NCBI GenBank assembly: GCA_001687465.1
Contig: LVLI01000652.1
Coordinates: forward strand, 1 to 34,771
Length of the DNA: 34,771 bases
DNA from: Halocafeteria seosinensis
Lineage: Eukaryota > Sar > Bigyra > Bicosoecida
Reading direction: 5' to 3'
The position numbers were made by a program, and so were the translations under genes. The notes below the pieces were generated by a model. It did not search any database. It was not told the origin of the DNA and saw only the letters and a list, made by a program, of their open reading frames with translations. Shown here one piece after another: positions 28,592-34,771 of the stretch (position 1 is the first letter of the stretch; each line of letters begins with the position of its first letter).

Positions 28592-29723
28592 TCCGGAGCC
28601 AGTGGGGAAAAGCTATGCAAAGTGCCTAATGTACTGTAATGAACGGAAGTTGCAGTTTGCGACCCCCTCCAATCTGTCTTTTCTTCGAGAAAACAGTACC
28701 ATCAAGTCCCGGATCCTCGGGATCGAGCGATGCAAAGCGTTCTATACTAATACTCCTGTCTCTGTAACAACCTTTGGGAGGTGCAGGTCACTGCTCATGC
28801 ACGAATCGCAGCACAAGACTGCGCGTGAGACGAACCGAGCAAACATTTCGTCGACTTTTTCAGACGAACTTCTGCGCGAAGAAAGAAGTGGCGCTTGTAC
28901 TGGACACACGCACACCCTCTAAGTTTTGTATATGTGATGTAATGTATAGAGTGAAATGGCTTGAGAAACTGTTGTAGGTAGAAACGTTTCAAAATGCAAA
29001 CGGAAACGGGTTCCGGGGACATATGTGTAATGATGTGTCCAATTCAGAGAATTGGACCCTGGTAGTTCCAGGCTGGAACTACCGGTACACTGTATATCAA
29101 TCGAGAATACTCGTTTTGACGGAAGATGTCCTAAAGGAGATGGGATCACAATAGTGACACGGTTCCCTGGTGGGAATGAATGCCTCCGGGCAGAGAACCG
29201 ACTTGTCGCGTACCAGAACCCTGTGCTCAGATCACTCAGGAGCCACAGGCACAGGCCTACTGATTGGGTTAAGTTCCGGATGGAAGTTGTGATAGACTTG
29301 ACGATTCTCTTTTAGGTTCAATTCCATTGATTGTGGAGAACAGCGGCGTTTCCGATAAACTTGAGCGACTTCCAGATTCAATATTGTTGTATGCCGCATC
29401 CAATACAGTACGTATTATGCACAATAGCAAAACTTCCACAACCATACTGTAGTCTCTTCGCAAAGATTTGTCGGGACCATAAAACTCCAACTAAAGTTTG
29501 TTCTCCTCCATCCCACCTTTTTTGCCGTTTCTCACAAGGGCAAGCCAAAGGGGAGCCCTGTTCCCCTGGTACTTTTGTGAAGTTGGAAGCGGGTTATCGA
29601 GCACTCTCTGGGGCGTTGATTGAGTTATACAGGTTAGTTAGAGAGTCCGGTGGCATCCAACTGGGTTCGAATAGGTCCGTATGGAGGTATAAAGGAAATA
29701 TTAAGTGTAGAATAGGTCGGGGA
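28592..29723. other. Divergent promoter region, Menorin gene and GT8 copy 2
   Basis: This 1.1-kb spacer lies between the start codons of the Menorin-domain gene (minus) and GT8 copy 2 (plus). It contains a perfect 10-bp hairpin (29061-29083). The GT8 frame is open upstream to about 29331, but the sequence there shows no secretory or conserved features. TATAAA at 29688-29693 is only 31 bp before the ATG. Confidence 0.5.
29061..29083. repeat. Perfect 10-bp hairpin with 3-nt loop
   Basis: The arms GGTAGTTCCA (29061-29070) and TGGAACTACC (29074-29083) flank the loop GGC. It sits in the spacer between two divergent genes, so it could be a palindromic protein-binding site or part of a 5' UTR. Confidence 0.6.
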
Positions 29724-31494
29724 ATGGCGTCATCGTCTGGTACATCCTCGGGAAGTAGCACCCGATACAAGTCGCAGAGCATAGATAATGGCTTTCGAGG
29801 CAATTTACGATGCTATGTGGTGGCTGTGTTTGGAACTTTGGCAACAGTGATGCTCGTGATGATCACCTTGATGACTGTGGAGACTGACATGGGCACCTCA
29901 TGGGAGTCTTCGCGCTGGTTATGGCATCAAACATACACGAATACGACACAAAATACGGCTCCAGAGCCTATACGGGGTGATATAGAGACGAATACGGCAC
30001 CCATTCGGATACAGAAGAAGGCAGATCCGTCCAAGGCTCCGTCTCCACGACGCCGAGAGCCGGAAGAAGCTCCAGCGACTCGGAAGTATTGGCCTGAGGA
30101 CTGGATTCACCCAGCCGTAAACCCCTCTGAATACGCTAAACACTGCAAAAAATGGTTTCCACAGGGACGTAATGCCATCGTGACCATGGCAGTAGCGGAC
30201 GCATCCGCGCGACAGGCGGCGGGACTCCTCCAATCCATTCGGGATGTCGGGACGTGCCCGACAATCGATCTCATAGTGCTTGTCACTGGAGGAGGTCTCG
30301 GCTCGGATGATTGCCGAAAAGGCCGACTAGATTCAGTATCAAGAGGAGCGTGTGGGTCGTCAAAGATTACAGATCCGCGTGTAGCCGTATCGGAAGAAAT
30401 CCTAGACATGTACAGAAAAGTTGGAGCGACCATTCGGATAGTAGATCCTCTAGCGTTAGATTCACGTACGTATGACCAAACTCCTCCCTGTATCTCTGTT
30501 GGACTTATTAGATTTCCGAAATGCACCACATCTATATACAGCTTACGTGAAGATTCCTGGAGGACGGAAGTTTTTTTGGGGAATGGCATTCAACAAGTTG
30601 AGGATATTTGGGTTCACAGAGTATAAGAAGGTAAGATAGGTAAACTGCTCTCTCGAATAGTTTAAATGCACAACCATATTTTGTCGGTCGATATTGATGC
30701 AGATCTTATGGCTAGATAGTGATGCGTTCCTGCTAAAGAATGTGGATCATCTATTGTGGTATCCAGAACTCACAGCAGCGTTTACCAACGACTGTTGTAA
30801 TCGAAATGCCCCTGCCAAAATATCTGGCGGAATGTGGGTTATCGAGCCGTCGGAGAATCGTATGAAGCAAATCGAGAAAATGGTATACCAAAAGTCCCCG
30901 ATGATGGAAGCAGGACTAGAGCCTAATACTTGGCATTTCGGTGATATGTCCATGATGCTCGCACTTTTCACTCATGCTAAGCGCACACCTACGTTGTTCC
31001 CAGGTTCCCTCGATCCTCGCCAGAAATCGTTTCATGGGTATCATAAGGTTCGGAAAGATGCTATGAACTATAACAGCTCTCTCCGGATAGCTGGGTTGCA
31101 TGATGCTACGGTGCAGCCTCTAGTCCCAGAGATATTCAATGACTCTACAGAGTACCCGATTGCCCATGAGTATAACTGGGGTGATGAAGTCGGAGCGAGC
31201 CTCGGGGTACCTGTGAAGCGCGTTTGGCGAATGCTCAATGCCTCATTTGATTTTCTTCCGGGAGAGTGCTTATCTAATTGTATCCCCGACCGAGATAGAG
31301 GAAAGGATTTTTTCTTCTCCCTGCACTTTTCTTGCATACCTCCAAAATATAGCAAACCGGGACAGTATGACTCTGTACGCAAGTTAAACGAGTCTATGTC
31401 AAAATTTCAAGACTGCTTGAGAGGCTACTACAGTCTATGGTTAGGTGCATATCAACGAATATCAGGAGGGAACGATAGATGGAGCAGAGCGTAA
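29724..31494 (+). CDS. GT8-like type II glycosyltransferase, copy 2 (3 exons)
   Basis: Exons 29724-30465, 30542-30630 and 30703-31494; introns of 76 bp (phase 1) and 72 bp (phase 0). The product is 540 aa. A short Ser-rich cytosolic tail precedes a signal-anchor helix (about 30-52), then a stem and the catalytic domain. Key motifs: NAIVTMAVAD, TGGGLGSDDC, GRKFFWGMAFNKL, the DxD motif ILWLDSD (Asp282-Asp284), TAAFTNDCCN, SGGMWVIEPS and LHFSC...SKP. It is a clear paralogue of copy 1: both introns fall at the same place and phase, and exon 2 is 89 bp in both. Its stem is shorter. The alternative acceptor at 30511 would add ten residues absent from copy 1, so the one at 30541 is preferred. An in-frame ATG at 29391 is rejected because it would bury the anchor. 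The sugar specificity is unknown. Confidence 0.87.
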
Positions 31495-31606
31495 TTATCA
31501 TCCATTTCTTTATACGCCATCGAAGAGGCACATGAGCTAGATCATAATCTAAAGGATGAAGTCAGTGGTGTACACAACAACAGACTGTCCATGCAGCATA
31601 CCCCAT

Positions 31607-32038
31607 TCATTGGTTATCCCGGTTGACTAATATATTAATACCACGCCATCCCAAGCGCTGGGAACTGTGTGCAGTCAACAGGATTTGCTTGTTGTGCCTG
31701 GGCCTTGAAATGTGATGCCTTCCGTACAGACCAACAAAATCAAAGCACCGTAAGGTATTGTTTTGATCCTTCTTAAAATCAAATACTCTGTCAATCTCTG
31801 TAGATACTTGCATGAGTTCGGAATAGCTCGCCAAAACGTGATACCCTGCATCACAGTGCCCTGGAATGCAATCGCATGCGGCACCTTGTCCAAGTAGATA
31901 TTCCTTGTCCATGTATAATCGAACTCCTCCGGTATTTTTGGAAACTCCATGTACCTTAACTCGGAACTGGGACTCTGCAAGCTTGCCTCCAACGGTTATT
32001 GTGGATGCGGAGCTTGTGCGAATAAAGCTATCCCCATC
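31607..32038 (-). pseudogene. Out-of-frame C-terminal part of the kelch/DUF4082-like gene
   Basis: This minus-strand frame overlaps the last 40 nt of the kelch-type gene, is open from 32038 and stops at 31607. It has no start of its own. Its residues continue the second DUF4082-like module: FRVKVHG...TGGVRLYMDKEYLLGQG lines up with YVRLTG...LGGVITLVKDSTYVILQRG of the first module. It continues with a Cys-containing segment (CDCIPGHCDAGYH). A single-base shift between 31999 and 32038 would join the two frames. Either the gene is mutated, the base call is wrong, or the ribosome shifts frame. No GT-AG intron in the overlap repairs it. Confidence 0.6.
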
Positions 32039-34404
32039 CTATCGTCATCATCGCTGCACTCTTTACCGTGGCCGGTTAGCCTATTCAACACAAGGTTGGG
32101 CAGCTTAGGAGAAAAGATATATCCTCTCCAGTTTCCGGCATTATTCGAGCTCGAAGATGCCCCGGAATCCTTTGCCAGTTTAAACTCTGAAGGGAGTGGT
32201 GTGGGTGAGGGGGTTAGACTCGGACTACTTGTGCACCATTCCATTCCAAGCGGCGGTATAGCATGTGTGGTGTCCTGTACAGTTTCAGTCTTCATTTTAT
32301 TCACGTCGTGGTTCACGTACTGTAGACCATGTTCAATGTTTCCCCCTGGAGAACCACCCAGTGGATCCCAGAATTCAAATGGATCAAACGAGGTCCCTAA
32401 TGGACTGAAGGACTTTGCTCTATATCCATGAAGACCTCTCTGGAGAATCACATAAGTCGAATCCTTAACGAGGGTAATAACACCACCCAGTGGTTCAGAA
32501 ACATCCTCTTGCCCCGTCAATCGAACGTAAGCTATGTGCTCGTCCAGCTCGCAATTACCAATACTGGAACCCTGCTCACAAGAACTAGTAACTGGGAACA
32601 GTGCTATCTCCAGGCCCGTATCTAACGAGTTTGGACGTGCCAATATACTCGACAACTGTATATCGTACTTCATCCGGAACACATATCCGAGCCAATGGTC
32701 AGTCAAATTATCGTCTTCGATATATTCCAAGAAAAGGCTATTGCAAGGGCCTAAGGTATTGGACGCAGAAGAAGTCACAGAGGCAGTCGGTGTTTCGGTA
32801 GGAGTCATAGTGAATGAACCTGTAGTACTTGGTGTACTTGTGCGACTAGTAGTAGGAGTTCTTGTAGCCGTTGGAGTATTGGTGTGCGACGGGGACACAG
32901 ACGGAGAGGACGATGGAGTTGGACTAGTGCTTGCGCTAGGAGACGGACATATAAGTCCCCCAAGTCCTTCAAGGATTGTATGTGCAACGTTTCCCGTTAC
33001 AGGATTCACCTCCAACACGTTCAAAGCATCGTCCTCATCCAGGAAACCAACAGTGGTAGTAACAGGCAAACCAGCGTTACTCGGACTCTTTCCCAGCTGC
33101 GTCATTCCTTCAGAGACAAGAATGCGTTCCCATGTAGCATCGCTCATAGTCAACCTCCACATAGATGTCGCTTGGCTTTGGTACAGCGGCTTAGCATACA
33201 AGAATAACTTCATATCAATCTGAAAGGACAAGAGACTGGTACGCCGGGAATAGGCAGCGTGCTGAAAAAGGGTATTCGGAATGCCAACTTCGACCCATTG
33301 AGTTTCCGAACACGTATGTCTCCATATGCGATGTTGTCCCAAATCGTCGAGAAACTTGGGGACAAAATAAGTCTCACAACGGAAAACAAATATCTTGTAA
33401 CTGCAAGAGTGGTCCAGAGGTAGTGGAGTGTCCATCCAAAGTGGCACCTGATTCAGGATCCATTCCCATGAAGAAGTACCAGTGCCTCTGAACCACCATA
33501 ACCCCTCTGAGCTGACTTTCGTTGATGAACCAAGGATTCCTCCATACAGAAAATGATGAGCACCTTTACTCCACGTTGCTCCCGAATGTCTGGCCACCGG
33601 TCCTGTCCCCTCCTCAGTAAAGAGTCTCACCCACTGCTCATTCGTCGAGTACCAAACCCAGCTGTCATTCATCTGTTCTACATCGCCTTTCCGTGTGTAT
33701 CGAAACCCTCCAAAGAGAAAGATGACAAAGTTGAGGGAACTTGGTTCTCGTTGGACCCATATCATTGTTCGTCGTCGAGGTTGCGGACACGTTATCCCGG
33801 GAACTGCACAAGTATCTAAACGCTCTACAATGTGTCCGTTCCTTCCTTCGTTGCCACTTCCCAAGGTAAAGCGGTATAAGCCAGCACTTGAGTAGGAATA
33901 ACTCGAGCCAAATGGTTCTTTACGATTGCTGCTGTCCATGTACACAAACACTTCGTTAACAGCCCGTCTATCCGTTACCGAAGCAGCGTCAGGATCTGAG
34001 AGCATCCGAGTCAACAGGGTATCATCTCTTTCCAACTCTTTCGTCATACGAGTAACGACAGTGTGGGGCATTTCCGAAAGCTGAGTGCGTTCCCAGTCGG
34101 AACATGTTTCCAGCAGAGACTGAGGTATGGAACTGGAGGACGCTTCCTCCCTTGGGTCGGGGAGAGGATCATGTCCTCCCGAGTTCACTTGCACACTAGG
34201 CGAGGGAGACTCTGACGCTTCAGGGAGAGTATGAATCAATGTGGACGTGGACATAGGATTCACGGTTGTAGCACCTGTGGAGTTAGCTTGAGGGGATTTA
34301 GAGGTAACAGGGCTCACAATACCGGTAGCCGCTCCTCTTTGACACAGGAGGTCCATTACCCCCAAGAGTACTATTATCCATGCCGTTTTTCTTCTGAACA
34401 TCAT
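31996..34404 (-). CDS. Secreted kelch-propeller protein with mucin-like stalk
   Basis: The frame is open from ATG 34524, but Met codons at 34404/34401 place a good signal peptide (FRRKTAWIIVLLGVMDLL) at the N-terminus, so 34404 is chosen. From there about 802 aa: a Ser/Thr/Pro-rich linker; a kelch/galactose-oxidase-like propeller (about 220-400) with LFGG, NDSWVWY, RHSGATW and FLYGGI; a Thr/Ser/Pro stalk (about 483-548); and two DUF4082-like beta modules. Module 1 begins near residue 568 (WLGYVF...LEIALF). Module 2 begins WRGYIF and breaks at a stop codon just after GIALF. The catalytic residues of galactose oxidase are not visible, so an enzyme is not claimed. The protein probably sits in the extracellular matrix or on the surface. 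It converges on GT8 copy 2. Confidence 0.8.
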   Translation of the reverse strand: MMFRRKTAWIIVLLGVMDLLCQRGAATGIVSPVTSKSPQANSTGATTVNPMSTSTLIHTLPEASESPSPSVQVNSGGHDPLPDPREEASSSSIPQSLLETCSDWERTQLSEMPHTVVTRMTKELERDDTLLTRMLSDPDAASVTDRRAVNEVFVYMDSSNRKEPFGSSYSYSSAGLYRFTLGSGNEGRNGHIVERLDTCAVPGITCPQPRRRTMIWVQREPSSLNFVIFLFGGFRYTRKGDVEQMNDSWVWYSTNEQWVRLFTEEGTGPVARHSGATWSKGAHHFLYGGILGSSTKVSSEGLWWFRGTGTSSWEWILNQVPLWMDTPLPLDHSCSYKIFVFRCETYFVPKFLDDLGQHRIWRHTCSETQWVEVGIPNTLFQHAAYSRRTSLLSFQIDMKLFLYAKPLYQSQATSMWRLTMSDATWERILVSEGMTQLGKSPSNAGLPVTTTVGFLDEDDALNVLEVNPVTGNVAHTILEGLGGLICPSPSASTSPTPSSSPSVSPSHTNTPTATRTPTTSRTSTPSTTGSFTMTPTETPTASVTSSASNTLGPCNSLFLEYIEDDNLTDHWLGYVFRMKYDIQLSSILARPNSLDTGLEIALFPVTSSCEQGSSIGNCELDEHIAYVRLTGQEDVSEPLGGVITLVKDSTYVILQRGLHGYRAKSFSPLGTSFDPFEFWDPLGGSPGGNIEHGLQYVNHDVNKMKTETVQDTTHAIPPLGMEWCTSSPSLTPSPTPLPSEFKLAKDSGASSSSNNAGNWRGYIFSPKLPNLVLNRLTGHGKECSDDDDRMGIALFAQAPHPQ
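32760..32955 (-). repeat. Coding repeat for second Thr/Ser/Pro stalk
   Basis: This codes short irregular units such as SPTPSSSPSVSPS and TPTATRTPT within the kelch-type protein. It is the same kind of stalk as in the 1721-aa membrane protein, separating an N-terminal propeller from C-terminal modules. Confidence 0.8.
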
Positions 34405-34688
34405 GCTTCCATTCCATAGATGCCTACTATATCTCACTCGTATGTTCATCCGTGTGCTCATTTCGTCGCAAATAGCGGCTGTACAGTCTATGGCCTCCTT
34501 GTAGCTTGTAACGCACCTCCGCATTCTCCGCCCGTCATTTTCACTGCCACGAAGGAACTACTACGCACTCATTTCAGCACTGACGGTATTTTAGATGCTC
34601 GTATTATCCTTCAGTGGTTTGGCATATGGTATTCAATACTAATGATACTNATGAAATACCGTACAGGCATACTGTAAAGGCGCAAAAA

Positions 34689-34719
34689 GGGTGCGGGATG
34701 GATGGGGGGATGGGAGGGG
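34689..34719 (+). other. Canonical G-quadruplex motif
   Basis: Five G runs (3, 3, 6, 3 and 4 bases) are separated by loops of 3, 6, 2 and 1 nt, which satisfies the G3+N1-7 rule. It lies about 285 bp upstream of the chosen start of the minus-strand kelch-type gene, next to the microsatellite. Confidence 0.6.
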
Positions 34720-34724
34720 TTGTG

Positions 34725-34763
<39 letters not shown>
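34725..34763. repeat. Compound (CA)9(TA)10 microsatellite
   Basis: Nine CA units (34725-34742) run straight into about ten TA units. The TA block is self-complementary and could form a hairpin or stall polymerases. It reaches almost to the end of the window. Confidence 0.9.
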
Positions 34764-34771
34764 GTGACAGA

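Larger units (their letters stand above)
34405..34771. other. 5' flank of the kelch-type gene and window end
   Basis: This holds the in-frame extension upstream of the chosen start (to ATG 34524), one ambiguous base at 34650, a G-quadruplex motif (34689-34719) and a compound microsatellite. No other gene is visible. Confidence 0.5.

Noticed and set aside
29688-29693. TATAAA box for GT8 copy 2
   Set aside because: It is only 31 bp before the start codon, leaving almost no 5' UTR, and the hexamer is common by chance.
32038-32091. Short intron (GTAAAG donor) to repair the kelch-gene frameshift
   Set aside because: The 54-bp version leaves the frame unchanged and the stop in place. A 92-bp version would delete the segment that matches the first module, and is longer than the clear introns here.
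1-34771. tRNA, rRNA, CRISPR array or transposon
   Set aside because: No B-box-like tRNA core with matching arms, no regularly spaced direct repeats, and no transposase or reverse transcriptase motifs were seen.

Overview
The window is nuclear DNA of a eukaryote. Genes lie on both strands with long spacers. Three of them carry short GT-AG introns of about 64-76 bp, and the products have signal peptides, type II membrane anchors and Ser/Thr/Pro mucin-like stalks. The 'TPTPT / SPSxTPS' stalks on secreted proteins, the large intronless genes next to genes with tiny introns, and the glycosyltransferase content fit a microalga, with a red alga my best guess at low to moderate confidence. Nothing here fixes the species. 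Both ends of the window are TA/CA microsatellites and there is one N at 34650, so the window may be a whole contig.

Layout: (1) 403-2183 minus, a ten-exon gene for a secreted leucine-rich-repeat protein, rebuilt by hand-splicing. Almost every repeat is one 72-bp exon between phase-2 introns. (2) 2850-8015 minus, a 1721-aa type I membrane protein with a mucin-like stalk. (3) 9729-22484 plus, a 4251-aa HECT E3 ubiquitin ligase in one 12.8-kb exon. (4) 24368-26580 plus and (7) 29724-31494 plus, two paralogous three-exon type II (Golgi-like) GT8 glycosyltransferases with identical intron positions. (5) 26765-28591 minus, between them, a type II membrane protein with a Menorin/FAM151 domain. (6) 31996-34404 minus, a secreted kelch-type propeller protein with a mucin-like stalk and two DUF4082-like modules; the second is cut by a frameshift and continues in another frame to 31607.

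Six of the seven genes enter the secretory pathway: a secreted LRR protein, two stalked surface proteins, two Golgi-type sugar transferases and a Menorin protein. The Ser/Thr-rich stalks are plausible O-glycosylation targets, but a link to these particular transferases is only inference from position. The HECT ligase is the only clearly cytosolic/nuclear protein. The spacers hold several strong hairpins, a G-quadruplex motif and no tRNA, rRNA, CRISPR or recognisable transposon.
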